In this document: positions 35,132 to 44,448 of the stretch, one piece after another
Numbering within the stretch: position 1 is the stretch's first letter
How the letters are laid out: each line of letters starts with the position of its first letter
Assembly (NCBI GenBank): GCA_011525695.1
Contig: WYBX01000045.1
Coordinates: 116,865-180,864, forward strand
Source of the DNA: Verrucomicrobiia bacterium
GTDB lineage: Bacteria > Verrucomicrobiota > Verrucomicrobiia > Opitutales > Opitutaceae
Direction of reading: 5' to 3'
Length of the DNA: 64,000 bases
Made by a program: the position numbers and the translations under genes
The notes under the pieces: generated by a model
Told to the model about the DNA's origin: nothing
The model's database searches: none
What the model saw: only the letters and a program-made list of their open reading frames with translations

Positions 35132-37666
35132 ATGCGCCTTCACCTGCTTGCCAACTCGCACTTAGATCCCGTCTGGCTCTGGGACTGGGAGGAAGGGCTG
35201 AATGAAGGGATCGCGACCTGCCGAGTGGTCCTTCAGCTGATGGAGGAGTTCGAGGAACTTACCTACATCCGTGGCGAGTCGTCGTTGTATGCGCACATCG
35301 CGCGCCATGATCCGGCGACGATGGAGCGGATTCGCGCAAGGATTGCGGAGGGTCGCTGGGATGTCGTGGGAGGTTCCTGGTGCCAGCCTGACACCAATCT
35401 TCCGGCGACGGAAGTCCTCTGCCGCCAGTTCACCGAGGGACTCTCGTTTTTCCGTCGGGAACTGGAGGTCCGGCCAACCGCCGCATGGCTGGCGGACTCC
35501 TTCGGGCATAGCCGCGGCTGGCCGGAAATCATGGCCGCAGCCGGCATGGAAAGCTTCGCGTTTTCCCGGCCCTCGGAAGTGGACTGTCCGTTGCCCGGGC
35601 CCGCGTTCTGGTGGCGCAGCGCGAGCGGCCGGAAGATCCTCTGCTGGCGCGTGCCAATCGGCTGGTATGGCTCCGATCGCGGAGAGATGCGACGGCGACT
35701 GGATGCCTATGCCGAGGCGGCTGGCCGCTGGAACCTGGAGAATGTGGCCGTCTTCTTCGGGCTGGGAAACCACGGCGGCGGCCCCACCCGGGCCGACCTG
35801 CATGACATCGCAGGCTGGAGGAAGGCCAACCCCGGCGTTCACGTGGAATTTTCGACCCTGCATCGCTTCTTCGCCGCCCTGCGCGCGGAGGCGGGATCGC
35901 TGCCGCTCATCGACGGGGAACTGAACTTCAGCATGCGGGGATGCTACTCGTCCGCCGCCCGGCTGAAAGGGGCCTATCGCAGGGCGGAAAACCTTCTGCT
36001 TTCAGCCGAACGCACGGCGAGCGTGGTGAGCGCAGCGTTCGGCTGCCCTGCGCCTGCGCTGGACGAGCCCTGGGCCGCCCTCCTGCTCAATACGTTTCAC
36101 GACGTGCTTCCCGGCACCGCCATCGAGCGGGCCCTTGACGTGCAGACGTCGATGCTGGGAATGGTCGACCACCACGCGCGGCGGGCACGGCTCGATGCGC
36201 TGCTCGCCCTGGCCAAACGGCTCGACACTCGGGTGCGGACCCCGCCCCCGAATATGCCAGCGGCTGTTCCGGTCCTGCTTTGGAATCCCCACCCCCACCC
36301 CTTCGCGGGCTGCGTGGAAATAGAGGCCGCATTGGATTACCGGCCGATCCATCCGTACCGCGGCCGCTCCGCAGAACTCCCGGTCACCGTTCGGGACTCG
36401 AGTGGCAAGCCGATGCCGTTTCAACTTGCCGAGACTGAAAGCCATTTCGCTCCCGAGATCCCGTGGCGAAAGCGATTCGTCGTGCCCGTGAGCCTGCCTG
36501 CCATGGGATGGAATCTCGTTCAGGTCGCCTGGGAGGAACAAGCCTTCGCGCCGCCGCCGCCCGACCGGCCGGCCTGGGCGGACGGTGCAGCAACCATCGG
36601 AAACGAACACATTGCGCTTCATGCCGCGCCGGGTGCGCGCGGCGTGAGCGTCACGCTTGACGGAAAACCGCTCTTCGGCGCCGCCGGGCTTCGCGTGGGA
36701 ACATTCCATGATCCCTACGGCTCCTGGGGCGGCCATGAAGGCGAGCCCGAGGCCAACGATATCTCGAGGCTCAAGCTGCTGTGGCGGGTGCGGCGGACAG
36801 CGGTGCTCGAGAGCGGCCCCTACCGCTCCGCCCTGTGGGTGGACCTGCGGGCCGGAAATTCGCGGCTGGAACTTGTCTTCAAACTGGAGCGAGGCGCACG
36901 GATCATCCGGGTTGCGGGCCGGCTGCTTTGGAACGAAAGAAATGCCCGGCTCAAGCTGATCTTTCCCGGCGCGGGGCGGCAGGTCGATTTCGAGGTGCCC
37001 GGCGGCACGATCGTCCGCGGCCCCCTTGGCGAGGTCGTCGGCGGTCGCTGGGCGCGGGTCGAGGGACGTTCGGGATCGTGGATCTTCGCGAGCGACGCGC
37101 TGTACAATTTCGATCTGAAGCGCGGGACCTTTCGGGCGACAGTGGTGCGCTCGAGCCGGTATGCCTGGAATGCCCCCTCGCATCCGGATGAGGAGCCCTG
37201 GCGGCCGCACACCGATCTCGGCGAGCACCAGTTCCAGCTCGCGCTCGCGGCCGGGGACCAGGATCCCTGGCACGTTGCGGCCACCCTGGAACAACCGCCG
37301 CACGTCCTGCTCACGCATCCGCACCCGGGAATCGGCGAACCAGACGGAAGCTTGATGGAACTCCCGGAGAACGTGCGACTGCTCTCAGTCAAACCCGCCA
37401 ACGATCGTTCCGGATGGGTTGTGAGGCTGCAGCCGGTCGGGCCAGCCGCCGTTCCAGTGAGCATCCGATGGCTCGGCCAACTGCTCCCCCTCGGCACCCT
37501 TCCACCCTGGATCATCGGCTCATGGAAACTGATCAACACTCCCGCGGGTTGGGTGCCGCAGCCCGTCACTGTCGCCGAGGAAATCCAGCCGACGTCCGGC
37601 GAGCCGCCGGAAGGCCCCGAGTCCAGTGCAGTCGGCGGGCGGCAGGTTTATCCTGCCCTGCGATGA
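35132..37666 (+). CDS. Alpha-mannosidase, glycoside hydrolase family 38
   Basis: The 844-residue protein opens with the GH38 metal site MRLHLLANSHLDPVWLW (zinc ligands expected at His10 and Asp12). The catalytic nucleophile is Asp122 in WLADSFGHSRGW, and a further His ligand appears in LLNTFHDVLPGTAIERAL. The C-terminal half is the beta-rich glycosyl hydrolase 38 region. No signal peptide is seen, so it works in the cytoplasm on imported mannosides. The catalytic type is retaining. It is the first gene after the divergent promoter and is followed by a LacI regulator 85 bases downstream. The linkage (1,2, 1,3 or 1,6) cannot be inferred. Confidence 0.93.
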   Translation: MRLHLLANSHLDPVWLWDWEEGLNEGIATCRVVLQLMEEFEELTYIRGESSLYAHIARHDPATMERIRARIAEGRWDVVGGSWCQPDTNLPATEVLCRQFTEGLSFFRRELEVRPTAAWLADSFGHSRGWPEIMAAAGMESFAFSRPSEVDCPLPGPAFWWRSASGRKILCWRVPIGWYGSDRGEMRRRLDAYAEAAGRWNLENVAVFFGLGNHGGGPTRADLHDIAGWRKANPGVHVEFSTLHRFFAALRAEAGSLPLIDGELNFSMRGCYSSAARLKGAYRRAENLLLSAERTASVVSAAFGCPAPALDEPWAALLLNTFHDVLPGTAIERALDVQTSMLGMVDHHARRARLDALLALAKRLDTRVRTPPPNMPAAVPVLLWNPHPHPFAGCVEIEAALDYRPIHPYRGRSAELPVTVRDSSGKPMPFQLAETESHFAPEIPWRKRFVVPVSLPAMGWNLVQVAWEEQAFAPPPPDRPAWADGAATIGNEHIALHAAPGARGVSVTLDGKPLFGAAGLRVGTFHDPYGSWGGHEGEPEANDISRLKLLWRVRRTAVLESGPYRSALWVDLRAGNSRLELVFKLERGARIIRVAGRLLWNERNARLKLIFPGAGRQVDFEVPGGTIVRGPLGEVVGGRWARVEGRSGSWIFASDALYNFDLKRGTFRATVVRSSRYAWNAPSHPDEEPWRPHTDLGEHQFQLALAAGDQDPWHVAATLEQPPHVLLTHPHPGIGEPDGSLMELPENVRLLSVKPANDRSGWVVRLQPVGPAAVPVSIRWLGQLLPLGTLPPWIIGSWKLINTPAGWVPQPVTVAEEIQPTSGEPPEGPESSAVGGRQVYPALR

Positions 37667-37751
37667 TTCGGCACGACCACCCCGATCTGGATCGGATCCC
37701 GCGTCCATCGGCTTGCTGAACCCGCGGCATTGCGCCACAAAAAGGGCCCCC

Positions 37752-38780
37752 TTGGAACCGAAACGGATATCGATCAGGGAAATCGCGGCGGCGTGCGACT
37801 GTTCAATCGCCACCGTTTCGCTGGTCCTGAACGGTCGCGGCCGGATATCTCCCGCAATGAAAAAGCGGGTGCTGAAGGCTGCCGGACAGCTTGGCTATGT
37901 GCCCAACCCCGCCGGTCGGAACCTGCGGCTGCAGCGCACCAATGCGATTGGCCTCTTCTTCCACCCGTCGTGCGCACAGCTGTTTCGCAATGTCTTCTAT
38001 GCCGAGGTCATGGAGGGGCTGGAACAGCACCTGGCCGCGGCCGGCTACGATCTGCTGCTTTCCGGCAGCGATTTCAACCGTGGCGACGGCCGTGCCGCCG
38101 CGCTGCTCACCCATCGACGGGTCGACGCCGCGATCATGCTTGGCGCATTTCCGGCGAAGTTAATCGAGCAGCTCCATGGCAACGGCGTGCCGCTGCTGCT
38201 CCTCGACAGCAGCATCGAGGGCCTGCCCGCCGACAGCGTCACCACCGACGGCTTCAATGCCAGCCGGATCGTCGTGGATCATCTGGTGAGCCGCGGTCAC
38301 CGGGAGATCGTGATGCTCGCCTACGAAATGGAGGACTACAATATCGACCTGCGCTCCCGCGGCTTTCTGGCCGGACTGCAGCACCACGGGCTGCCGGCCG
38401 GAAGCGCACTCATTCGAAATTTCACGTACAACGTGGAGGGGTTCCCGGTGTTGCTCCAACGGTTGCGCTCCGCCCGGCCGCCGACCGCAGTTGTGTGCGT
38501 GAACGACAACCTGGCGGCATACATGACGCAGCATGTCCGGGAAGCCGGGTTCAGGGTGCCCGAGGATGTCAGCTTTGTGGGTTTCGACGATGACGTCTAT
38601 TCGCGCGAATCCATCCCGCCCCTCACGACCGTCGCCGTTGACAAGCCGGCGCTCGGCCGGATCGGAGCGGAGTGCCTGGTGCGTCGCCTGCAGGATCCCG
38701 CGGCTCCGGTCGCCCTCCTGCGACTGCCCGTTCATCTCGTCGAGCGCGAGTCCGTCGCGACGATCGCACGATCCGGCTGA
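37752..38780 (+). CDS. LacI-family transcriptional regulator (TTG start)
   Basis: No ATG gives a sensible N-terminus. An in-frame TTG at 37752 yields 342 residues, the standard LacI length, starting MEPKRISIREIAAACDCS with the HTH at about residues 6-26 and the hinge helix reached by VPNPAGRNLRLQR. The periplasmic-binding-protein-like core follows (FFHPSCAQLFRNVFYAEVMEG, later SFVGFDDDVYSRESIPPLTTV). A purine-like AAAGGG lies just upstream of the TTG. It probably senses a sugar and acts on the divergent mannosidase-TonB promoter (operator candidate at 35039). An upstream extension to 37626 is open but does not look like LacI sequence. Confidence 0.9.
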   Translation: MEPKRISIREIAAACDCSIATVSLVLNGRGRISPAMKKRVLKAAGQLGYVPNPAGRNLRLQRTNAIGLFFHPSCAQLFRNVFYAEVMEGLEQHLAAAGYDLLLSGSDFNRGDGRAAALLTHRRVDAAIMLGAFPAKLIEQLHGNGVPLLLLDSSIEGLPADSVTTDGFNASRIVVDHLVSRGHREIVMLAYEMEDYNIDLRSRGFLAGLQHHGLPAGSALIRNFTYNVEGFPVLLQRLRSARPPTAVVCVNDNLAAYMTQHVREAGFRVPEDVSFVGFDDDVYSRESIPPLTTVAVDKPALGRIGAECLVRRLQDPAAPVALLRLPVHLVERESVATIARSG

Positions 38781-38863
38781 GCCGGCACAATGCTCTTGGG
38801 AACCGCGAAGAGCGCGCGGATCGGGAGATTTTTTTCGAAAACGGCCCGTCGACGAGCGGCGGC

Positions 38864-40036
38864 CTACGCGTTCCCCGGCGCGGCCAGGCCGGAGAGATCC
38901 ACCGTCCGCCACAGCGTGCGCGTAATGCCCGCGTACATCCGGGCAACCACTCGGGGACCGTCGACGGTGACGACGGCGTAGCCCGGCAGATCCGCATAGG
39001 CGAATGTCGTCACAAACGGCCGCTCCCGGTCGTACACGGCGCGGCGCTCCGCCTCGGTCGCCGGCGAGAACTGCGGCTCCACGCGGACCTGTTCGCCGGT
39101 GTACTCGTCGACGCCGGAAAGCGGGAAGCGGACGGACGGCTCACCGGGTGCATCAATCACGCTGCTCAGCGCCAGCTGGCCAAACGCCCCGTCTCCCGTG
39201 CGCCGGCCGAGCGTGTTATACTTGTGGATATGCCCTCCGAGAACCATCGCGCGCTCGCGGCCCAGGAGCTCGAGGAGTTTCTCCCTTCGGGATGAATCGC
39301 GGGCCGAGGCATACAGATGCCAGGTGGAACGCGCCCCGTAGGGCACGATCGGCGGATGAACCACGGTGAAGAGATGATCGGCCGTCCGCCGCTGCACCAC
39401 CGCCTCGAACCATTCGAGCGACGTCCGCTCGTAGGCGTCGAAGAATGCAAAGTGGGCGTTTCCGATCCTCAGATCGAAGCACGCGCTCCGCACCGCTGCC
39501 GAATCCGTCGACAGCTTCCGAGCCTCCCCGCTGAGAAACGGGAGAAAGACGGAGTTGAACGCCGGGACCGCCCCGTCGCCGGTGATGTCATGATTCCCCT
39601 TGGTAAACAGGAACGGCGCGCCAAGATTCGCCTCGCCGACGAAGGCAACGGCCTCCGCGTTGTGCCGGATCGCCAGTTCCTCGGTGCCGCAAAGCCCCTC
39701 GACCAGGTCGCCCACCTGGATGACGCAGGCAACCGGCGCCTCCCCGGTGCGATTCTGGTCGGCGATCGTTTCGCGCACGGTGGCAAACAGCCGCGGCAGG
39801 ACGTCGCGGGTGATCCGGGTGTAGTTTTCGATTTGGCGCAGATCGTTGGGGTGCGTCCGCATCAGCCAGTCCAGATCGTGATGCTCCATCCGGTCGAAGT
39901 GCAGATCGCCGAGGAGGACGAAGGAGAACGGGCGGCCCGCCGACCGCTCCCGTGTCCAGCCAGGGGTGACCGCCAGCCCGCCGGCTGCCGCGAGTGATTG
40001 CACGAACCTGCGTCGGGTGAGTTTGAATTTCATCAT
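38864..40036 (-). CDS. Tat-exported metallophosphoesterase
   Basis: The 390-residue protein begins MMKFKLTRRRFVQSLAAAGG, a twin-arginine signal (TRRRFVQ, residues 7-13) and a hydrophobic stretch to about 25. Metal-ligand motifs of the calcineurin-like fold follow: LLGDLHFDR, VIQVGDLVEG, TKGNHDITG and VLGGHIHKYN. A periplasmic phosphoesterase is expected; the substrate is unknown. Its ATG overlaps the stop of the symporter gene (ATGATGA at 40036-40033), showing translational coupling, so it probably acts on a compound the symporter then imports. It is convergent with the lacI-type gene. Confidence 0.92.
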   Translation of the reverse strand: MMKFKLTRRRFVQSLAAAGGLAVTPGWTRERSAGRPFSFVLLGDLHFDRMEHHDLDWLMRTHPNDLRQIENYTRITRDVLPRLFATVRETIADQNRTGEAPVACVIQVGDLVEGLCGTEELAIRHNAEAVAFVGEANLGAPFLFTKGNHDITGDGAVPAFNSVFLPFLSGEARKLSTDSAAVRSACFDLRIGNAHFAFFDAYERTSLEWFEAVVQRRTADHLFTVVHPPIVPYGARSTWHLYASARDSSRREKLLELLGRERAMVLGGHIHKYNTLGRRTGDGAFGQLALSSVIDAPGEPSVRFPLSGVDEYTGEQVRVEPQFSPATEAERRAVYDRERPFVTTFAYADLPGYAVVTVDGPRVVARMYAGITRTLWRTVDLSGLAAPGNA

Positions 40037-42051
40037 AAAGCGCCCTTCGCCGTCACCACCGTGGAAACGGCGCTGGTCTTGCCGGGGGCCGGTTCACTTT
40101 CGGGCGAGATCGCCGGCGGAAGCGGCTTCCACCAGAACCGATAGACCCCGGCCAGTCCGATCAGGAGGAATGGCAGCGTCAGGAGCAGCGATCGGTGGGC
40201 ATGGATGACCAGATGCATCGCCATCAGGAACGCAGTCACCTGCGTGAGCATGAGGAAGGGGACCGCAAGGATGTCGTTGCGATGCTCCCGGCCCCACTCC
40301 GCCCGGACAGTCTCCGGCAGTTCGTTCCAGAGCGGTCGCCACCACCCAAACGGCCGGGTGGTGCGATAAAAATGCCGCAGCGTGCCCATGGCGGTCGGAG
40401 CCGTCATGAGCGAACCCGCAATCGTCCCGATGAACGACAGCGCGGACATGAGCAGGAACTGCTGCCACTCGATCATCTCCGGCATCACGATCCGTTGGGT
40501 GACGGCACCCGCAGCCCCAAGCCCAATCCCCCCCGCGATGCCCCACGAATTGCAGCGCCACCAGTAAAGCCGAAGCAGATACGGAGCCAGCCCGCCGGCG
40601 CCGAGCCCCATGATGATCCAGCCCCAAAGTTCATTGAGGCTGCCCGCTTGCACCCCCATCCAGAATCCGCCCGCCAGCTGGATCCAGGTCGCGGCATACG
40701 AGGCCAGAATAAGCTCACGGTTGGCCGCTCCCGGCCGCAGCCGGTTCTGGTAAATGTCGCAGACCATCAGTGCCGACGTCTGGTTCACGACCCCGGCGAG
40801 CGTTGACATCATCGCCGCCAGCATGGCCACGATCAGCAACCCCCTTACTCCGTGCGGCAAGCTGTGCAGGATGACGGCCGGCAGGATCTGCTCCGGGTTC
40901 ACCGTTCCGCGTGCGCTGACCAGTGGCAGCTTTTCACGCCACTCGGCACCGAGGATCGATGCCAGTTCGGCCTCCACATGGGAAGACGGCTCATCGGCGA
41001 GCGAGGCAAGCTGGCTGGTGACGTCATGCCAGGTGGCCGCGGTGATGCCCGGATGATGCCGGCGCATGGCCTCGGCCGCCTGCTCAATCACCGCCTGGTC
41101 TGGAAAATGGTGCTCGACCAGGACCATGCCCAGGACGGCAAACCCGATCATCATTGGCCAACGCAAGGTGATCGTGATGCCGAGAAGCATCGATTGCAGC
41201 CCGCAATCCCGATCGCTCCTTGCCCCGAAGTACCGGCTCTCGCCGCCCGAACCCATCCCGGCCAGCACCGTTCGCAAAAGGTAGAAGCCCGCAAAGACAA
41301 ACAGGCTTTGATACATCTCGTATCCGCGCGGCAGGGTCGTGTTCCAGCGGGGAAAGGTCGCCGCCCAGTCCGGATTGCCAGTGACCTTCAGCGCCAGCGC
41401 GCTTACCGCCCCGGCATCCGGGACGGCATGGAATGCAATCACCGAAACCACCACGCAGGCGGCGAGCATGAACACCCCCTGGACGAGATCGGTCAGCACC
41501 ACGCCGTAGAATCCGGAAAACATGGTGTAGATGCCGCAGAATCCGACGAGGATCAGGGTAACCAGCAGCGGCGGATACGGCACAAACATGCCGACAAAGA
41601 GGCTGAGACCCCGGATCAGGTAGGCGAGCAGCCCGATGGTGGTCAGAAACGCCATCGCCGCGATGAACATCCGCATCCATCCCGCCGCGGCGTCGTTGCC
41701 GAAACGATAATTGACCCACTCGGCGCTGGTCCGGCAGCCGGACCGCCGGTGCCATTTGCCGGTATAGGCGATGAGAAAGGCCAGGACGAGCACCGCCCCG
41801 CCCCGAAACTCAATATACAACCCCTGCGGCCCCAGCAGGAACAGGAACGACGTGATGATCATGGTTCCAGCCAAATCAAACCACGTCGTCATGCCGGCGA
41901 TTCCCAGCAGCCACCACGGGAGCCGCCGGCCGCCAAGGAAGTAATCCTCCAGACTCCGGCTGGCCCTCCGGGTCATGAGCAGCCCGGCGCCCAGCACCAC
42001 CAGAAGGTAGGCTGCAACCATGGCAATGTCTGCGGCTCCCAGTGATTTCAT
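40033..42051 (-). CDS. Sodium/solute symporter (SSS family)
   Basis: The 672-residue protein has 13 or more hydrophobic helices and begins MKSLGAADIAMVAAYLLVVL. The short loop SLEDYFLGGRRLPWWLLGIAGM (SSS motif region) and GMTTWFDLAG at the sodium-site region are typical of the SGLT/solute-sodium symporter family. Length is above the usual 500-550, with an extra segment between helices around residue 345 (AWHDV-like, SLADEPSSHVEAEL) and a long tail. It imports a sugar, vitamin or similar solute with sodium. It is upstream of the Tat phosphoesterase with overlapping stop and start, so they form an operon of at least two genes. Confidence 0.92.
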   Translation of the reverse strand: MKSLGAADIAMVAAYLLVVLGAGLLMTRRASRSLEDYFLGGRRLPWWLLGIAGMTTWFDLAGTMIITSFLFLLGPQGLYIEFRGGAVLVLAFLIAYTGKWHRRSGCRTSAEWVNYRFGNDAAAGWMRMFIAAMAFLTTIGLLAYLIRGLSLFVGMFVPYPPLLVTLILVGFCGIYTMFSGFYGVVLTDLVQGVFMLAACVVVSVIAFHAVPDAGAVSALALKVTGNPDWAATFPRWNTTLPRGYEMYQSLFVFAGFYLLRTVLAGMGSGGESRYFGARSDRDCGLQSMLLGITITLRWPMMIGFAVLGMVLVEHHFPDQAVIEQAAEAMRRHHPGITAATWHDVTSQLASLADEPSSHVEAELASILGAEWREKLPLVSARGTVNPEQILPAVILHSLPHGVRGLLIVAMLAAMMSTLAGVVNQTSALMVCDIYQNRLRPGAANRELILASYAATWIQLAGGFWMGVQAGSLNELWGWIIMGLGAGGLAPYLLRLYWWRCNSWGIAGGIGLGAAGAVTQRIVMPEMIEWQQFLLMSALSFIGTIAGSLMTAPTAMGTLRHFYRTTRPFGWWRPLWNELPETVRAEWGREHRNDILAVPFLMLTQVTAFLMAMHLVIHAHRSLLLTLPFLLIGLAGVYRFWWKPLPPAISPESEPAPGKTSAVSTVVTAKGAL

Positions 42052-42319
42052 CGCGTGGGACTCACTGGCCGGCGGCGGGTGGGGCTTGGCAATTCATGCG
42101 CAGTTCCGGCGGTGGCTCATTTTGCGGTCGCTCGATTTCCCCTGTCAATGCCCCGGCCGGTCATGATCCGTCCGGCGGATGGATTGCCTCCCACCCTGCC
42201 CGTCCTTGATTCGCCGTGGTGGCGACGGCGTTCATTGCCGGCGTGATCATTACTCGGACAAGACTGTCCGGTCGACACCGGCCCAACCTTTACCCACAAC
42301 GTAAAAATTCGTTAACCGC

Positions 42320-44266
42320 ATGCTTCCGCCCCCGACCGTCCCCATGCGTTGGCGCCAAGCCGGAACAGCCCTGGCAATCCCGGTGGTCGTGGCCGCCATC
42401 GGGTTGGCCTACGCCTCGGCCCATCTGGCCTGGTACCGCGGGACGGCGCTGGGCACGGTCCCGGTGCTCGACGAGTACGAGAACCTCGCACTGGCGGAGT
42501 CGATCGTGCGGGGCGAACTGCCGGCGGAGCCGTTCTATCGCGCGATGGGCTATCCGCTGCTGCTGGCCGCCATTCGCGTTTTGGGAGTCGAGACGCGCGG
42601 GCTGTTCGGCGCGGCCCTTGTCCTCGGCACCACCCTCCACGCACTCAATGCCGGATTGTCCGCGGCCATCGCAGGCGCCTGGTTCGGCCGCGGGGCAGCC
42701 ATCGCCGCCGGACTGCTCATCGCGCTCAATCCCGTGTTCGTCCATTACGCCACCCAGGCGCTCGACGCCACGCCGGCGCTCACCCTTTTCCTCGCGGGTC
42801 TTGCCTGCATCGCGCCGGCCTGCACCGCGAATCGCGGAAACTCGGCGGCGGCCTCGCGGTGGGTTGCCGTCAGCCTCGGCTGGGCTGCCGCCTCTGCGCT
42901 GCGACCAAATTATCTCCTCGCCTGGGCCGTGCTTCCGCTGCTGGCGGGCTGGCTCGGCCCGCGCGGGGCCCGGCTTCGCCTTATCGGAGCGACGCTGGCC
43001 GGTGTGATCGTGTTTGGCGGCATAGCGGCCTGGCAATGGCGCGCGAGCGGCGTCCCGGGGTTCCTGCCCTGGCAGGGCGCCTATAACCTCTGGGCCGCGA
43101 ATCGCCCCGGAACTCACGGCCGCTATTTTGCGCAAAGCGTCCACGTCCCCGCATCCGTCGCCACGCTCAACTTCGCGCGCGCCGAATCGATCTACCTGTT
43201 CCGGCAGGACACAGGCGCCGCGCCGAAGGATATCGGCGAGTTGAACGCACACTGGCGCCTGCGTTTCATCGCGCACGTGACGGGGCATCCGCTCTCGTGG
43301 CTCGGGCTCCTGGCCCGCAAGGCGTATGCGCTGCTCAATGACTGGGAACAGTACAACAACAAGACCTATGCCTTCCACAAGGCCCGCTCGCCATGGCTGC
43401 GCTGGAACCCGCTCGGCTGGGGCATCCTGTTCGTATTCGCGATTGCCGGCGGAGCGCGACTGACACGGGAAAATCCCGCCGCCGCCCGCTTCGCCGCCGC
43501 CAGTACGCTCATGGTGGCCGCCGGCGTGCTGCTCTTTTTCGTCAGCGCCCGTTTTCGGCTGCCGCTCGCGGCGATCGCCGCAATACTCGCCGGAGCCGCG
43601 CTGGCCGCACCCCGCTTCTGGCACGAATGCACGCCTCGATTCCGGCTCGGCCTCGGACTCGCGATGCTGACGGCCGCCGGACTGACGTTCTCGCGCCTGG
43701 ACCACGTCCGCAGCAAGGTGACGTTCGTCGAGGATCACATGCTGATCGCCCATGCCGCCCACCAGATGCATGATTTCCCGCAGACGTGGACGGAGGCGAA
43801 TGCCGCGCTCGAGCTCGTGCCGCAGCACCGAAACGCGCTCGGGCTCGCCGTGGCAGCCTACTTCAAGGCGATTATCAGCACGGGGGCCGGCCCCGGTCCG
43901 GAATCCAGGTGGCTCGAGCTTTCGCGCCGGTTCCTCGCACTCGACGAGCCGGACCAGCGGGACATGCAGGCCCTGGCGGTCATTGCGCTATGGCGTGCCG
44001 GCGAGCGCGCGGAAGCCGTCAACGAATGGCGTCGGCTTGGTGCCACGCCCACGGCCATGGCCGCCAGGCTCTTGGTGAATGATCGGACGATGCCTGCAGG
44101 CGCACTTGCCGCGCTGCCTCCGGCCGCATGGAGCAAGCCGCTGGTCCTGCATGTGGCCAATCACCTGGGAATCGCACCGCCGCCGGGGGTCAAACCCGGC
44201 GACGTGGCCCCCTCGACCGAGGTGCTTCGCCGGCTCTTCGCGCCAGAAATGAAGCCGCCGGATTAA
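42320..44266 (+). CDS. GT-C type membrane glycosyltransferase-like protein
   Basis: The 648-residue protein has about ten hydrophobic segments up to residue 440. Early in the chain lies VLDEYENLALAESIV, an Asp-Glu pair in the first external loop as in GT-C enzymes of the dolichyl-phosphate-mannose mannosyltransferase/ArnT type (glycosyltransferase family 39-like). The last 200 residues are soluble and helical, with TPR-like character (AHQMHDFPQTWTEANAALEL). It probably moves a sugar from a polyprenyl carrier to an unknown acceptor at the outer face of the inner membrane. It stands alone; neighbours give no further clue. A second Met at 42344 is an alternative start. Confidence 0.7.
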   Translation: MLPPPTVPMRWRQAGTALAIPVVVAAIGLAYASAHLAWYRGTALGTVPVLDEYENLALAESIVRGELPAEPFYRAMGYPLLLAAIRVLGVETRGLFGAALVLGTTLHALNAGLSAAIAGAWFGRGAAIAAGLLIALNPVFVHYATQALDATPALTLFLAGLACIAPACTANRGNSAAASRWVAVSLGWAAASALRPNYLLAWAVLPLLAGWLGPRGARLRLIGATLAGVIVFGGIAAWQWRASGVPGFLPWQGAYNLWAANRPGTHGRYFAQSVHVPASVATLNFARAESIYLFRQDTGAAPKDIGELNAHWRLRFIAHVTGHPLSWLGLLARKAYALLNDWEQYNNKTYAFHKARSPWLRWNPLGWGILFVFAIAGGARLTRENPAAARFAAASTLMVAAGVLLFFVSARFRLPLAAIAAILAGAALAAPRFWHECTPRFRLGLGLAMLTAAGLTFSRLDHVRSKVTFVEDHMLIAHAAHQMHDFPQTWTEANAALELVPQHRNALGLAVAAYFKAIISTGAGPGPESRWLELSRRFLALDEPDQRDMQALAVIALWRAGERAEAVNEWRRLGATPTAMAARLLVNDRTMPAGALAALPPAAWSKPLVLHVANHLGIAPPPGVKPGDVAPSTEVLRRLFAPEMKPPD

Positions 44267-44348
44267 TGACCCGGTGCTCACCGCCCCGGCCCAGAGGCTC
44301 AGTAGCGCGAGGATCCGAGCTGTATCGCCCGGAACCTCATGCCTGCCC

Positions 44349-44369
44349 GAAAATGCCGCAGGCATTTTC
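44349..44369 (+). terminator. Bidirectional terminator hairpin
   Basis: GAAAATGCC (44349-44357) pairs perfectly with GGCATTTTC (44361-44369) around a 3-base GCA loop. The A/T-rich stem ends make it usable as a terminator for the GT-C gene on the plus strand and the outer-membrane protein gene on the minus strand. A 72-bp repeat copy follows at 44377. Confidence 0.7.
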
Positions 44370-44376
44370 AATTAGC

Positions 44377-44448
44377 AGCATGTCGGATGCTTCGGACTCA
44401 CATTCGACATCTTCAAGTCGAACAGCCGTAAGATCGACAGGCTGCTAG
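44377..44448. repeat. 72-bp palindromic repeat, copy B
   Basis: Aligned without gaps to 28313-28384 at 58 of 72 bases. Outer arms pair (44374-44379 with 44441-44446, then 44381-44385 with 44435-44439), and an inner TTCGAC/GTCGAA hairpin sits at 44403-44422. As in copy A, its terminal CTAG supplies the TAG stop (44447-44445) of the minus-strand gene at the same repeat position. Confidence 0.85.

Noticed and set aside
38781..38863. Intrinsic terminator between the lacI-type gene and the convergent phosphoesterase
   Set aside because: There is a T7 run, but the GC-rich stem before it (CCGCG...CGCGG) is separated by about ten bases and is too weak to call.
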